Numbered from the stretch's first letter, positions 20,621 through 29,641 are shown. The stretch: 64,000 bases of DNA from Pseudoflavonifractor sp. An44 (GCF_002161675.1 NZ_NFIH01000003.1:62001-126000); one strand, 5' to 3'. The notes: generated by a model from the letters alone, not told the origin. Numbers and translations: made by a program.

Positions 20621-20730
20621 CCCAGCGCAACAAGGAGTGCAGCGGTGGCCTTTGGCGACAGGAACGCCGCCCCCGCCGGAGTAGCCCCAGAGGGGGAGCC
20701 CAGGAGGGGGTAGCCTTCCTCCAGAAGCTA

Positions 20731-20770
20731 AAAAACTTCCACAGCCCATCCCTGGACTGTGGAAGTTTTT
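20731..20770 (-). terminator. Intrinsic terminator
   Basis: CTTCCACAG pairs with CTGTGGAAG inside longer A/T arms. On the minus strand it ends in TTTTTT right after the stop of the 135-residue gene. Confidence 0.85.
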
Positions 20771-21177
20771 CAATGTTCAATGGTGATGTTTTCGGTGCCG
20801 TGGGCCTCAAATTCGTCGATATAGGCGTCCATGCGCTCCATGAGCTCCTGCTGGTTGCTCTCGTCGATGGGCACATAGTTCATATCCCGCCGGGCCAGGT
20901 CCTCGGCCAGAATGTCGAAGAACACGTTGTTCTCATATTCCATGATGGCCTCGTGAATCCCGCCCTCGGCAAAGGCCCTGGAGGGTACGATCTCGCCGTG
21001 GTACACCTCCGCCAAGGGCTCCATGCCCTCTCGGGCGGCCTGGGCAAAGAGCAGGCTTTCCACCTGGTCGTAGTCCTCAAAACGGTCGTCGCCCCGGGTG
21101 GAGTTGAGCACCCAGTTGCCGATATACACCATGTCCAGCAAGCGTCGGAACTGCTTGCGTGTCAGTTGTACCTCCAT
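20770..21177 (-). CDS. Hypothetical protein, 135 residues
   Basis: I do not recognise the family. The protein is acidic and helical, with RKQFRRLLDMVYIGNWVLNS near the start and a repeated pattern of Asp/Glu and aromatic residues. No membrane segment or signal peptide is visible. The ATG at 21177 is chosen because AAAGGAGGG lies 6 bases before it; an in-frame ATG ten codons earlier precedes this site. The acidic C-terminal style resembles the neighbouring remnant at 20382, so both may derive from a small duplicated family, though this is weak. Confidence 0.7.
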   Translation of the reverse strand: MEVQLTRKQFRRLLDMVYIGNWVLNSTRGDDRFEDYDQVESLLFAQAAREGMEPLAEVYHGEIVPSRAFAEGGIHEAIMEYENNVFFDILAEDLARRDMNYVPIDESNQQELMERMDAYIDEFEAHGTENITIEH

Positions 21178-21300
21178 ATGCAGCCCTCCTTTATAGGGGT
21201 ATGCCATATATTATACTGACGTGTCTGGGAATGTCAACGGTCATACTCTGGCCCCCGGACGCATACACTCCAACAGATTTTACCCATGGAGTGTGATGTC

Positions 21301-21918
21301 ATGAGCCAAGTAAAAGGAGAAAATCAGGGGATGCTGCGGGGAGAAGTTCTGGCCGTTCCCAAGCTGTCCCACCACAACCACGGGGTGGACTACTACCTGG
21401 TGCCCTTCCGGGTGCCCCGCCTGTCGGGAGCCGAGGACGTGGTGAATCTGGTGGTGTCCCAGCCCCAAGAGGAGCTGTGGCAGCCGGGAAACTGGCTGGA
21501 GGTGGGGGGCGAGGTGCGCTCCTACAACAACCGCTCGGGGCAGGGCAGCCGCCTGGTCATCACCATGCTGGTGCGGGAGGTGCTCCAGGCCCACTGCCGG
21601 GAAGGGGAGAACCACCTGCTGCTGGCGGGCGCCCTGTGCAAGCCCCCGGTGGCCCGCCGTACCCCCTTGGGCCGGGAGATCTGCGATTTGTTGCTGGCGG
21701 TGAACCGCCCCTATGGGCGGGCGGACTACTTACCCTGCATCGCCTGGGGGTCGGTGGCAAACCGCTGCGCCCAGATGGAGGTGGGGGACCGGCTGCGCCT
21801 GGAGGGACGGCTCCAGAGCCGTCAATACCACAAGATGGTGGAGGGGGAGCGCCAGACCCGCACCGCCTATGAGATCTCCATTATGAATCTGCTGCCTCAG
21901 AGCGAGGAGGAGTCGTAG
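21301..21918 (+). CDS. SSB-like OB-fold protein
   Basis: The protein has 205 residues. The second half holds the clearest match to single-stranded DNA-binding proteins: NRPYGRADYLPCIAWGSVANR followed by GDRLRLEGRLQSRQYHK, an OB-fold signature. The first half looks like a degenerate second OB fold (MLRGEVLAVPK, VDYYLVPFRVPR, WLEVGGEVRSY). Such doubled, SSB-like proteins occur in Clostridia beside normal SSB; their role is not settled. The ATG at 21301 follows GGAG by 9 bases. The gene end overlaps the convergent uracil-DNA glycosylase gene by 22 bases. Confidence 0.72.
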   Translation: MSQVKGENQGMLRGEVLAVPKLSHHNHGVDYYLVPFRVPRLSGAEDVVNLVVSQPQEELWQPGNWLEVGGEVRSYNNRSGQGSRLVITMLVREVLQAHCREGENHLLLAGALCKPPVARRTPLGREICDLLLAVNRPYGRADYLPCIAWGSVANRCAQMEVGDRLRLEGRLQSRQYHKMVEGERQTRTAYEISIMNLLPQSEEES

Positions 21919-22481
21919 ACCTGGGGGCACAGCTGCCGGGCCTTGGAGCGGATGGCCCGCAGGTCCCCGAAGGTGTCCGGCTTCTTGGAGGGGTCCCGGA
22001 GCAGAGCAGCGGGGTGGTAGATGGCGGTCATGGCCACCCCGGCCTTCTCCACCCACTGGCCGTGCTGCTGGGTGATCTTGTAGCCGGGGTCAATGAGCCG
22101 CTGGGCGGCGATGCGGCCCAGACAGACGATGATCTTGGGGCGCAGCAGGGCTACCTGGTTGCGCAGGTAGCCGATGCAGGCGTCCTGCTCGGTGTGCAGC
22201 GGGTCCCGGTTGTGGGGCGGGCGGCACTTGACGATGTTGGCGATGTACACGTTTTTCTCCCGGCTCAGGCCGATGAGGGAGAGCATGTCGTCCAGCAGCT
22301 GACCCGCCGGGCCCACAAAGGGGATGCCCTGCAAGTCCTCCTGTTCCCCCGGGCCCTCGCCCACCAGCATAATGGGGGCGTTTTGGGGTCCCACCCCGAA
22401 CACCACGTGGTGGCGGGTCTCCGCCAGGGGACACTGGCGGCAGGCTTGACAGGTCTCGTTGAGCTGCTCCCAAGATAACAT
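21897..22481 (-). CDS. Uracil-DNA glycosylase, family 4 (Fe-S type)
   Basis: The 194-residue protein has motif GEGPGEQEDLQGIPFVGPAG (about 42-61), KCRPPHNRDP and the late YHPAALL. Cys residues at the N-terminus (CQACRQCP) and in the middle fit the [4Fe-4S] cluster of family 4 enzymes. It removes uracil from DNA to start base-excision repair. It converges on the SSB-like gene with a 22-base overlap. Confidence 0.93.
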   Translation of the reverse strand: MLSWEQLNETCQACRQCPLAETRHHVVFGVGPQNAPIMLVGEGPGEQEDLQGIPFVGPAGQLLDDMLSLIGLSREKNVYIANIVKCRPPHNRDPLHTEQDACIGYLRNQVALLRPKIIVCLGRIAAQRLIDPGYKITQQHGQWVEKAGVAMTAIYHPAALLRDPSKKPDTFGDLRAIRSKARQLCPQVYDSSSL

Positions 22482-22560
22482 ACAGTCGGCTCCTCTCCGG
22501 TGATCTTCTTGCCTCTAGTGTACCATAAACTTACGCCCCTGACTAGAGTGTGGCCGCGCA

Positions 22561-22642
22561 TTGACAAAGCCCACAGGTCGGGTGTAAAATATCCAAAACA
22601 AGCCCCAGCTGTGGTTGTTTCACGGCTTGGGGCGTCTTTTTT
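22561..22642 (+). promoter_or_regulatory. gatCAB promoter and attenuator-like hairpin
   Basis: TTGACA (22561-22566), 18 bases, TAAAAT (22585-22590). About 12 bases downstream AGCCCCAGCTGTG can pair with CACGGCTTGGGGC (one bulge), followed by GTCTTTTTT just before the gatC ribosome-binding site. That is the shape of an intrinsic terminator in a 5' leader, so transcription of gatCAB may be attenuated. No T-box motif is present. Confidence 0.6.
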
Positions 22643-22654
22643 GGAGGGACACCC

Positions 22655-22945
22655 ATGGAAGAGACAAGCAAGCAGGTGCGCAAGCTCTCCCGCCTGGCCC
22701 GGCTCTCTCTCACCCCGGAGGAGGAGGGGAAGCTGGCCGGACGGCTGGAGCAGATGGTGGGCTATCTACAGGCCCTTTCCCAGGTGGAGGATGGAGAAGC
22801 AGCGGAGGCTCCCCCCGCCGTCCCCTTCCGCCCGGACGGGGTGGCGCCCTCCCTGGACCGGGACAAGCTGCTGGAAAACGCCCCACAGGTGCGGGACGGG
22901 TATGTGGTGACCCCCAGAAGCGTGGGAGAGGGGGACGGAGCATGA
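22655..22945 (+). CDS. gatC: Asp-tRNA(Asn)/Glu-tRNA(Gln) amidotransferase subunit C
   Basis: The 96-residue protein has the GatC pattern VRKLSRLARLSLTPEEE near the start and a DxLLENAP segment near the end. It holds GatA and GatB together. It starts after GGAGGGACACCC, and its TGA overlaps the gatA ATG (ATGA). Confidence 0.95.
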   Translation: MEETSKQVRKLSRLARLSLTPEEEGKLAGRLEQMVGYLQALSQVEDGEAAEAPPAVPFRPDGVAPSLDRDKLLENAPQVRDGYVVTPRSVGEGDGA

Positions 22946-24408
22946 ATCTCACTCATCTCACCGCCCTGGAGCTGGGCCGGGCCATCGCAGCGGGAGACGT
23001 GACCATCCCCCAGGCCACAAAGGCGGCTCTGGAGGAGATCGCCCAGAGGGACAAGTCCCTGAACAGCTGCATCACGGTTTTGGAAGAGCAGGCCATGGAG
23101 TGGGCGGAAACCCTCCAAAAGGGCCTGAAACCGGGGCTTTCGCCCCTGTACGGGGTGCCTCTCCTGTTAAAAGACAACCTGTGCACCCAGGGGATAAAAA
23201 CCACCTGCGGCTCCAAGCTGTTGGCGGGCTATATGCCCCCCTATGATGCCACCGTGGTGGAGAAGGTACAAAATGCCGGGGGCGTATGCCTGGGCAAGGG
23301 GAACTTGGACGAGTTCGCCATGGGCTCCACCACCGAGACCTCCTATTTTGGCCCCACCCGTAACCCCTGGGACGAGAGCCGGGTGCCCGGCGGGTCCTCG
23401 GGCGGCTGCGCCGCCGGGGTGGCGGCGGGCTTTGCCTGGTACGCCCTGGGGAGCGACACCGGGGGCTCCATCCGCCAGCCTGCGGGGTACTGCGGTCTCA
23501 CAGGGTTAAAACCCACCTACGGCACCGTGTCCCGGTATGGACTGGTGGCCTACGCCTCCTCCTTGGACCAGGTGGGGCCCCTGTGCCGGGACGCTGCCGA
23601 CTGCGCCGCTGTGCTGGACCTCATCCAGGGGAAGGACCGCCGGGACAGCACCACCGTGGACGGCAACTATGGAGGGCTGCTGGCCTCCCTCAACGGGGAT
23701 ATTCGGGGCCTGCGGGTGGGCCTGCCTATGGAGTGCTTCGGGGAGGGGCTGGACCCTCAAGTGGCCCAGCGGGTGCAGGAGGTGGCAAAGGTGCTCCAGC
23801 ACCGGGGGGCTGTCCTCACAGAGGTGTCCATTCCGGAGCTGAAACAGGTCATTGGCGCCTATTACGTGCTGGCCTCGGCGGAGGCCTCTTCCAATCTGGC
23901 CCGGTATGACGGAGTAAAGTACGGATTCCGGGCGGAGGAGTACAAAACCCTCACCCAGATGTATGAGAACACCCGCAGCCAGGGCTTTGGCAAAGAGGCC
24001 AAGCTGCGCATTTTGCTGGGCACCTTTGTGCTCAGTGCCGGGTACTACGAGGCCTACTACAAAAAGGCGTTGGCGGTGAAGGAGCAGGTGAAGGTCGGCC
24101 TGGAGCGGGCCTTTGCCGCCTGTGATGTGCTCCTCACCCCGGTCACCCCCAACACCGCACCCAAGCTGGGGGAGAGCCTCAGAGACCCCATGAAGATGTA
24201 TCTGTCCGACCTGTACACCGTCCCCGCCAATCTGGCGGGGGTGCCCGCCCTGTCCATGCCCTGCGGGGTGGACGGGCAGGGGCTGCCCGTGGGAGCCCAG
24301 CTCATGGGGCCCCGGTTTGGGGAGCCGATGCTGCTCAACACCGCCTATGCCTACCAGCAGGAGACGGACCATCATAAAAGCGTACCGAGAGGGGGCGAAG
24401 GGCGATGA
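22942..24408 (+). CDS. gatA: Asp-tRNA(Asn)/Glu-tRNA(Gln) amidotransferase subunit A
   Basis: The 488-residue protein belongs to the amidase signature family, with the catalytic Ser-cisSer-Lys set visible: K77 (LLLKDNL), S152 (GGSSGG) and S176 (DTGGSIRQP). It hydrolyses glutamine and passes ammonia to GatB. The start is fixed by the four-base overlap with gatC, and its stop overlaps the gatB start in the same way. Confidence 0.96.
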   Translation: MNLTHLTALELGRAIAAGDVTIPQATKAALEEIAQRDKSLNSCITVLEEQAMEWAETLQKGLKPGLSPLYGVPLLLKDNLCTQGIKTTCGSKLLAGYMPPYDATVVEKVQNAGGVCLGKGNLDEFAMGSTTETSYFGPTRNPWDESRVPGGSSGGCAAGVAAGFAWYALGSDTGGSIRQPAGYCGLTGLKPTYGTVSRYGLVAYASSLDQVGPLCRDAADCAAVLDLIQGKDRRDSTTVDGNYGGLLASLNGDIRGLRVGLPMECFGEGLDPQVAQRVQEVAKVLQHRGAVLTEVSIPELKQVIGAYYVLASAEASSNLARYDGVKYGFRAEEYKTLTQMYENTRSQGFGKEAKLRILLGTFVLSAGYYEAYYKKALAVKEQVKVGLERAFAACDVLLTPVTPNTAPKLGESLRDPMKMYLSDLYTVPANLAGVPALSMPCGVDGQGLPVGAQLMGPRFGEPMLLNTAYAYQQETDHHKSVPRGGEGR

Positions 24409-25826
24409 ATTGGGAAATCATCATGGGTCTGGAGACCCATGTGGAGCTGTCCACCGAGAGTAAGATTTTCTGCGGCTGTTCCACCGCCTTTGGCGCTGCC
24501 CCCAATAGCCAGTGCTGCCCCGTGTGCATGGGCCTGCCCGGGGCGCTGCCGGTGCTCAACGAGAAGGTGGTGGAGTACGGGGTGAAGGTGGGGCTGGCCC
24601 TGGGCTGCTCCATCACCCCGGTGAGCCGCTTTGACCGGAAAAACTACTTTTACCCGGATTTGCCCAAGGGGTACCAGATCAGCCAGCTGTACGCCCCCCT
24701 GTGCACTTGTGGACGGGTGGAGGTGGCGGGGACCACCATCGGCATACACGAAATCCACATGGAGGAGGACGCCGGGAAGCTATACCACGACCCTGAGACC
24801 GGGGAGACCCTGTGCGACTTCAACCGCTGCGGGGTGCCCCTGTTGGAGATCGTCACCGAGCCGGACTTTCGCACCCCGGAGCAGGTGGTGGCCTATCTGG
24901 AGCTGCTGCGGGAGCGGCTGCAATACCTGGGTGTGTCCGACGGCAAGATGGAGGAGGGCTCCTTGCGGTGCGATGTAAACCTGTCCGTGCGCCCGGTGGG
25001 GCGGGACACCCTGGGCACCCGCACCGAGATGAAGAACCTGGGCTCCTTTAAGGCCATTGCCCGGGCCATTCAATATGAGAGCCAGCGGCAGATGGCCCTT
25101 TTGGAGCGGGGGGAGCGGGTGGTGCAGGAGACCCGCCGCTTTGACGAGGAGCGGGGGGAGACCTTCTCCATGCGCTCCAAGGAGGAGGCCCGGGACTATC
25201 GCTACTTTCCCGAGCCGGACCTGCCACCGGTGGTGCTGTCCCAGGAGTACATCCAGGACATCCGAGACCACCTGCCCGAGCTGGGGGAGGAGAAGCGGAG
25301 ACGCTACGCCCAGCAGTACCAGCTGCCGGACTACGATTGCCAGATGGTCACCAGCCACCCGGCCCTGGCCCGGTTCTTTGAGGAACTCATTGCCCTGGGT
25401 ACGCCTCCCAAGCAGGGGGCCAATTGGATTATGGGAGAGGTGCTGGGGGCCTTGTCTGCCCGGGGACTCAGCCCGGAGGGGCTGACCATCACTCCCAAGA
25501 CCCTGGCCCGGCTCATACAGTTGGTAGGTGAGGGAAAACTGAACCGGAACACGGCGGTGAAGGTATTTGAAGCGGTGTTTGACACCGACGGAGATGTGGA
25601 CGAATACGTGTCTGCCCACGGCTTGGAGCAGGTGCAGGATGTGGAACTGGTGGAGAACACTGTGGCCCAGGTTCTGGAGGAGAACCCCCAGTCGGTGGCG
25701 GACTGGCGGGGCGGGAAAGAAAAGGCCTTCGGCTATTTGGTGGGCCAGACCATGCGGAAATTGCAGGGGAAGGCAGACCCCCAGACCGTGCGGCGAGTGC
25801 TGCTGGAACGGTTGGGTCAAGACTGA
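24405..25826 (+). CDS. gatB: Asp-tRNA(Asn)/Glu-tRNA(Gln) amidotransferase subunit B
   Basis: The 473-residue protein begins WEIIMGLETHVELSTESKIFC, as GatB does. It has Cys residues of the zinc site (CGCS, CCPVC), FDRKNYFYPDLPKGYQISQ and LRCDVNLSV, and a C-terminal YqeY-like tail domain. It activates the mischarged tRNA and transfers ammonia. GatCAB being present suggests that Gln-tRNA or Asn-tRNA is made indirectly in this organism. Confidence 0.96.
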   Translation: MNWEIIMGLETHVELSTESKIFCGCSTAFGAAPNSQCCPVCMGLPGALPVLNEKVVEYGVKVGLALGCSITPVSRFDRKNYFYPDLPKGYQISQLYAPLCTCGRVEVAGTTIGIHEIHMEEDAGKLYHDPETGETLCDFNRCGVPLLEIVTEPDFRTPEQVVAYLELLRERLQYLGVSDGKMEEGSLRCDVNLSVRPVGRDTLGTRTEMKNLGSFKAIARAIQYESQRQMALLERGERVVQETRRFDEERGETFSMRSKEEARDYRYFPEPDLPPVVLSQEYIQDIRDHLPELGEEKRRRYAQQYQLPDYDCQMVTSHPALARFFEELIALGTPPKQGANWIMGEVLGALSARGLSPEGLTITPKTLARLIQLVGEGKLNRNTAVKVFEAVFDTDGDVDEYVSAHGLEQVQDVELVENTVAQVLEENPQSVADWRGGKEKAFGYLVGQTMRKLQGKADPQTVRRVLLERLGQD

Positions 25827-25843
25827 GAAACGAGGAGAGAACC

Positions 25844-26458
25844 ATGTCCATTTGTTATATTTTTGCCTCAGGAGAGTACGGAACTCAGTGGCCGGACGTC
25901 CAGCCCGGGGATTTGTGCATTGCCGCTGACGGAGGCTTTCGCCAGATGCAGGCCCATGGGGTGGACCCGGACCTGGTGGTGGGGGACTTTGACTCCCTGG
26001 GCTATGTGCCCCCCCACCCCCACATCGTCCGCCACCCGGCGGAGAAGGACGACACGGACACCGCCCTGGCCCTCAGCGAAGGATGGAGCCGGGGATACCG
26101 CAACTTCCACATTTACGGCTCCTTAGGTGGAAGGTTGGACCACACCCTGGCCAACGTGCAGCTGCTGTGCGGCCTCGTGGAGCAGGGAGGCCAGGGAAAG
26201 CTGGTGGGCCCCGGCATGACGGTGACGGCGGTGCACAACGGCACCCTGGAGCTGGAGGGAGAGACCGGGCGTACCCTGTCCATCTTCTGTCTGGGCGAGC
26301 CCGCCCATGGAGTGACCCTGGAGGGATTGAAGTACCCCTTGCACGGGGCCACCATGACCGTCCAGGTGCCCCTGGGGGTGAGCAACGAATTTTTGGGCGG
26401 CCCTGCCCGGATTACTGTGGAGCGGGGAACGCTGGTGGTGATGATCGTGAGCGACTAA
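25844..26458 (+). CDS. thiN: Thiamine pyrophosphokinase
   Basis: The protein has 204 residues. The N-terminal catalytic domain has CIAADGGFRQM, LVVGDFDSLG, EKDDTDTALAL and GGRLDHTLANV, the full motif set of the family. A C-terminal beta-rich thiamine-binding domain ends in GTLVVMIVSD. It makes thiamine diphosphate from thiamine and ATP. It starts 17 bases after gatB with GAGGAGAG, so it may ride on the gat operon. Confidence 0.92.
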   Translation: MSICYIFASGEYGTQWPDVQPGDLCIAADGGFRQMQAHGVDPDLVVGDFDSLGYVPPHPHIVRHPAEKDDTDTALALSEGWSRGYRNFHIYGSLGGRLDHTLANVQLLCGLVEQGGQGKLVGPGMTVTAVHNGTLELEGETGRTLSIFCLGEPAHGVTLEGLKYPLHGATMTVQVPLGVSNEFLGGPARITVERGTLVVMIVSD

Positions 26459-26506
26459 AAACAGCTGCGGGGCAGAGACTTACAGTCTTCTGCCCCGCAG
26501 CTGTTT
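26458..26506. terminator. Bidirectional terminator between thiN and the rrf2 gene
   Basis: AAACAGCTGCGGGGCAGA pairs perfectly with TCTGCCCCGCAGCTGTTT over 18 bp. The two convergent genes both end at it. Confidence 0.9.
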
Positions 26507-26906
26507 ATTTCATCAAATCCGCCAGGGTGACGCTGTCCAGGTACTCATTGACCCGCCGCCCCAACTCGCACCACATCGAGCGGGTGGGACAGGTGTCCCG
26601 CTGCTGGCAGGGGGCCGCCCCCGCCTCCAGGCAGGCCACCGGGGCCAAGTCCCCCTCGGTGAGCCGAAGGATATCCCCCACCCGGTATTCATCAGGGGCC
26701 CGGGTGAGCTGATAGCCGCCCCCCTTGCCGTGGGTGCCCACAATATAACCATTTTTGGACAGCACCGGGAGGATTTTCTCCAGGTACTTGAGGGAAATCT
26801 GCTGCCGCTGCGCCACATCCTTCATGGGGATGGGGCCCTGGCTCTGGTGCTGGGCCAAGTCCACCATCACCCGCAGGGCGTAGCGGCCTCGGGTGGATAC
26901 CAACAT
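26505..26906 (-). CDS. Rrf2-family regulator (IscR/CymR-like), operon-distal copy
   Basis: The protein has 133 residues. A winged helix-turn-helix begins STRGRYALRVMVDLA and includes KYLEKILPVLSKNGYI and the GKGGGYQLTR wing. Three Cys residues (CLEAGAAPCQQRDTC) sit where IscR-type proteins bind an Fe-S cluster. It is the last gene of cysK-iscS-iscU-rrf2, six bases after iscU. It therefore probably senses Fe-S or cysteine status and feeds back on this operon. A close paralogue lies at 30842. Confidence 0.9.
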   Translation of the reverse strand: MLVSTRGRYALRVMVDLAQHQSQGPIPMKDVAQRQQISLKYLEKILPVLSKNGYIVGTHGKGGGYQLTRAPDEYRVGDILRLTEGDLAPVACLEAGAAPCQQRDTCPTRSMWCELGRRVNEYLDSVTLADLMK

Positions 26907-26912
26907 GGGGCC

Positions 26913-27347
26913 TTAGTGGGCGTGGCAGTGGCCGCAGCTGTCGCAGCAGGGGAACTGGCTGTGGTCGTACTCGATGCCGTTCTTGTCGTAGTAGTCCTTC
27001 AAGGCCAGCTTGATGGCCTCCTCGGCCAGCACGGAGCAGTGCACCTTCTGGGCGGGCAGTCCGTCCAGAGCCTCCACCACCGCCTGGTTGGTGAGGGTGA
27101 GGGCCTCGGACACGGGCTTGCCCTTGATGAGTTCGGTGGCCATGGAGGAGGAGGCGATGGCGCTGCCGCAGCCGAAGGTCTCGAACTTCACGTCCACAAT
27201 GATGTCATTCTCAATTTTCAGGTAGATGCGCATGATGTCGCCGCACTTAGCGTTGCCCACCTCGCCCACGCCGCTGGGGTTTTCCATGGACCCCACATTG
27301 CGGGGGTTGCGGAAGTGGTCCATTACCTTTTCACTGTATAAAGCCAT
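26913..27347 (-). CDS. iscU: Fe-S cluster scaffold protein IscU/NifU-like
   Basis: The 144-residue protein has conserved cluster-binding Cys at 35 (NAKCGDIM), 60 (FGCGSAIA) and 104 (KVHCSVLA), as in the IscU/NifU N-domain. It ends in an extra Cys/His-rich tail, CCDSCGHCHAH, of the kind seen in clostridial NifU-type proteins. The ATG at 27347 follows GAGG and lies 10 bases after the iscS stop. A longer in-frame reading upstream overlaps iscS and is not credible. Confidence 0.93.
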   Translation of the reverse strand: MALYSEKVMDHFRNPRNVGSMENPSGVGEVGNAKCGDIMRIYLKIENDIIVDVKFETFGCGSAIASSSMATELIKGKPVSEALTLTNQAVVEALDGLPAQKVHCSVLAEEAIKLALKDYYDKNGIEYDHSQFPCCDSCGHCHAH

Positions 27348-27357
27348 AGTAAATACC

Positions 27358-28548
27358 TCACTGGATGATAAATTCTTGAATGCCTGCTTCCAGGTTGCGC
27401 CACACCGGGGAGATGGAGCGCAGATAGGCCACCACATCGGTGACGGCCTCCACCATATAGTCCACCTCTTCCTGGGTGGTGTCCGGGGAGAGGGAGAGCC
27501 GCAGAGAGCCGTGGGCGATCTCATGGGGGCGCCCAATGGCCAGCAACACGTGGCTGGGGTCCAGGGAGCCGGAGGTGCAGGCGGACCCGGAGGAGGCATA
27601 TACCCCCTTGTCGTCCAGCAGCAGCAGGAGAGATTCGCCCTCGATGCCCTCAAAGCAGAAGTTCACGGTGCCGGGCAGTCGGTGCTCCCGGTGGCCGTTG
27701 AGCACGGAGTGGGGAATGTTGGACAGCCCCGCAATCAGTCGCTCCCGCAGGGCGCAGAGCTGTGCGGTGTCCTCCTCCAGGTGGTCGCAGGCCTCATCCA
27801 GAGCGGCAGCCATACCCACGATGGCGGGGATGTTCTCGGTGCCGCCCCGGCGGCCCCGCTCCTGGGCGCCGCCGTGGATGAGGGGGAAGATGGGCACACC
27901 ACGGCGGGCGTACAGCACCCCGATGCCCTTGGGGCCGTGGAACTTGTGGGCGGACAGAGACAGAAGGTCAATGTTCTGCTCGGCCACGTTCACCGGCAGG
28001 TGGCCCACGGCCTGGACGGCATCGGTGTGGAAGAGCACCCCGTGGCGGCGGCACACTTCCCCAATCTCGGCGATGGGCTGCACCGTGCCGATCTCGTTGT
28101 TGGCGTACATGATGGTCACCAGACAGGTCTCCGGGGTCATGGCCTCCTCCACCTGCTGGGCGGACACCATGCCGTCCTCGTGGACGTCCAGGAGGGTGAC
28201 GGTAAAGCCCTCCTTCTCCAGGGCCTCCAAGGTGTGGAGGACGGCGTGGTGCTCAAAGGCGGTGGAGATGATGTGGGTCTTGCCCTTGAGCTTGCCAAAG
28301 GCGGCGGCAGAGCGGATGGCCTGGTTGTCCGCCTCGCTGCCCCCGGAGGTGAAAATCACCTCGGTGGGCTGGCAGCCCAGCCGGGCGGCAATGCGAGCGC
28401 GGGCCTCGGTGAGGGCCTCCTGGGCCCGCTGGCCCACGGAGTGGAGGCTGGAGGGGTTGCCGTACTCGCCCTGGAGGTAGGGGAGCATGGCGTTGAGCGC
28501 CGTGTCACTCAGGCGAGTGGTGGCGGCGTTATCAGCGTAAATCTGCAT
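27358..28548 (-). CDS. iscS: Cysteine desulfurase IscS/NifS
   Basis: The 396-residue PLP enzyme begins IYADNAATTRL. Its PLP lysine is K202 (SAHKFHG) and the catalytic Cys is C324 in the loop SSGSACTSGS, which is the short NifS/IscS-type loop. It takes sulfur from cysteine and passes it to the IscU scaffold encoded next. cysK, 23 bases upstream, supplies its substrate. Confidence 0.95.
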   Translation of the reverse strand: MQIYADNAATTRLSDTALNAMLPYLQGEYGNPSSLHSVGQRAQEALTEARARIAARLGCQPTEVIFTSGGSEADNQAIRSAAAFGKLKGKTHIISTAFEHHAVLHTLEALEKEGFTVTLLDVHEDGMVSAQQVEEAMTPETCLVTIMYANNEIGTVQPIAEIGEVCRRHGVLFHTDAVQAVGHLPVNVAEQNIDLLSLSAHKFHGPKGIGVLYARRGVPIFPLIHGGAQERGRRGGTENIPAIVGMAAALDEACDHLEEDTAQLCALRERLIAGLSNIPHSVLNGHREHRLPGTVNFCFEGIEGESLLLLLDDKGVYASSGSACTSGSLDPSHVLLAIGRPHEIAHGSLRLSLSPDTTQEEVDYMVEAVTDVVAYLRSISPVWRNLEAGIQEFIIQ

Positions 28549-28571
28549 GGTAGGATTCCTTTCCTATCTCT

Positions 28572-29504
28572 TTATTCGGTAAACATGGGGGTGGACAGGT
28601 ACCGGTCCCCGGTGTCAGGCAGGAGGACCACAATGGTTTTGCCCTCGTTTTCCGGGCGCTTGGCCACCTCGATGGCGGCGTGGAGCGCGGCACCGGAGGA
28701 GATGCCCACCAGCACGCCCTCGCTGCGGCCCATGAGTCGCCCGCCGGCGTAGGCCTCCTCACTGGTGACAGGGAACACCTCGTCATAAACCTGAGTGTTG
28801 AGCACCTCAGGCACAAAGCCTGCCCCGATGCCCTGGAGCTTGTGGGGGCCAGCCTGGCCGCCGGAGAGGACGGGGGAGTCAGAGGGCTCCACTGCCACCA
28901 CCTGCACCTTGGGGTTGCGGGACTTCAGATACTCGCCCACCCCGGTGATGGTGCCGCCGGTGCCCACACCAGCCACGAAAATGTCCACATTTCCGTCGGT
29001 GTCGTCGTAAATCTCCGGCCCAGTGGTCTCCCGGTGGGCCTTGGGGTTGGAGGGGTTGACAAACTGGCCGGGGATGAAGCTGTTGGGGATCTCGGCGGCC
29101 AGTTCGTCGGCCTTGGCAATGGCTCCGGCCATGCCCTTGGCCCCGGGGGTGAGCACCAGCTCGGCCCCGTAGGCGGTCATGAGCAGGCGGCGCTCCATGG
29201 ACATGGAGTCGGGCATCACCACGATCATGCGATAGCCCCGGGCGGCGGCCACAGCGGCCAGTCCAATGCCGGTGTTGCCCGAGGTGGGCTCGATGATCAC
29301 CGAGTCGGGCTTCAAAGCCCCGCTGGCCTCGGCGTCCTCAATCATGGTCAGGGCCACCCGGTCCTTCACCGACCCGGCGGGGTTGAATAGCTCCAGTTTG
29401 GCCAGAATCTTGGCCTTTAGGCCCAGTTTCTCCTCAATGTGGGTCAACTCCAACAGCGGGGTGTGACCGATGAGCTGATGGGCAGATGTATAGATATGTG
29501 CCAT
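28572..29504 (-). CDS. cysK: Cysteine synthase A (O-acetylserine sulfhydrylase)
   Basis: The 310-residue protein has PLP lysine K47 in [11 protein letters not shown], the substrate loop [11 protein letters not shown] and [12 protein letters not shown]. It makes cysteine from O-acetylserine and sulfide. The ATG at 29504 is chosen because AGGAGG is 8 bases upstream; an ATG seven codons earlier lies before this site. It is the first gene of the cysK-iscS-iscU-rrf2 operon, so cysteine supply and use are co-expressed. Confidence 0.95.
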   Translation of the reverse strand: MAHIYTSAHQLIGHTPLLELTHIEEKLGLKAKILAKLELFNPAGSVKDRVALTMIEDAEASGALKPDSVIIEPTSGNTGIGLAAVAAARGYRMIVVMPDSMSMERRLLMTAYGAELVLTPGAKGMAGAIAKADELAAEIPNSFIPGQFVNPSNPKAHRETTGPEIYDDTDGNVDIFVAGVGTGGTITGVGEYLKSRNPKVQVVAVEPSDSPVLSGGQAGPHKLQGIGAGFVPEVLNTQVYDEVFPVTSEEAYAGGRLMGRSEGVLVGISSGAALHAAIEVAKRPENEGKTIVVLLPDTGDRYLSTPMFTE

Positions 29505-29533
29505 AACGGATTCCTCCTGATGCATCGAATTAA

Positions 29534-29585
29534 AACCTACTGAATTGGTTGGTTATATGATACGCCTTTTTACCTACCTTGTCAA
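29534..29585 (-). promoter_or_regulatory. cysK operon promoter with inverted-repeat operator candidate
   Basis: The minus strand has TTGACA (29585-29580), 17 bases, TATCAT (29562-29557). Just downstream is an inverted repeat AACCTAC-N7-GTTGGTT (29534-29554, one mismatch), a good position for a repressor site. Rrf2-family control is inferred from the operon content. Confidence 0.65.
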
Positions 29586-29609
29586 TCGGTAATTGAGAAA
29601 AAGAAAAAA

Positions 29610-29641
29610 CTTCCCCGACCCACAGGAGTGGGCCGGGGAAG
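29610..29641 (-). terminator. Terminator of the alpha/beta hydrolase gene
   Basis: CTTCCCCG-CCCAC pairs with GTGGG-CGGGGAAG. On the minus strand TTTTTTC follows. Confidence 0.85.
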
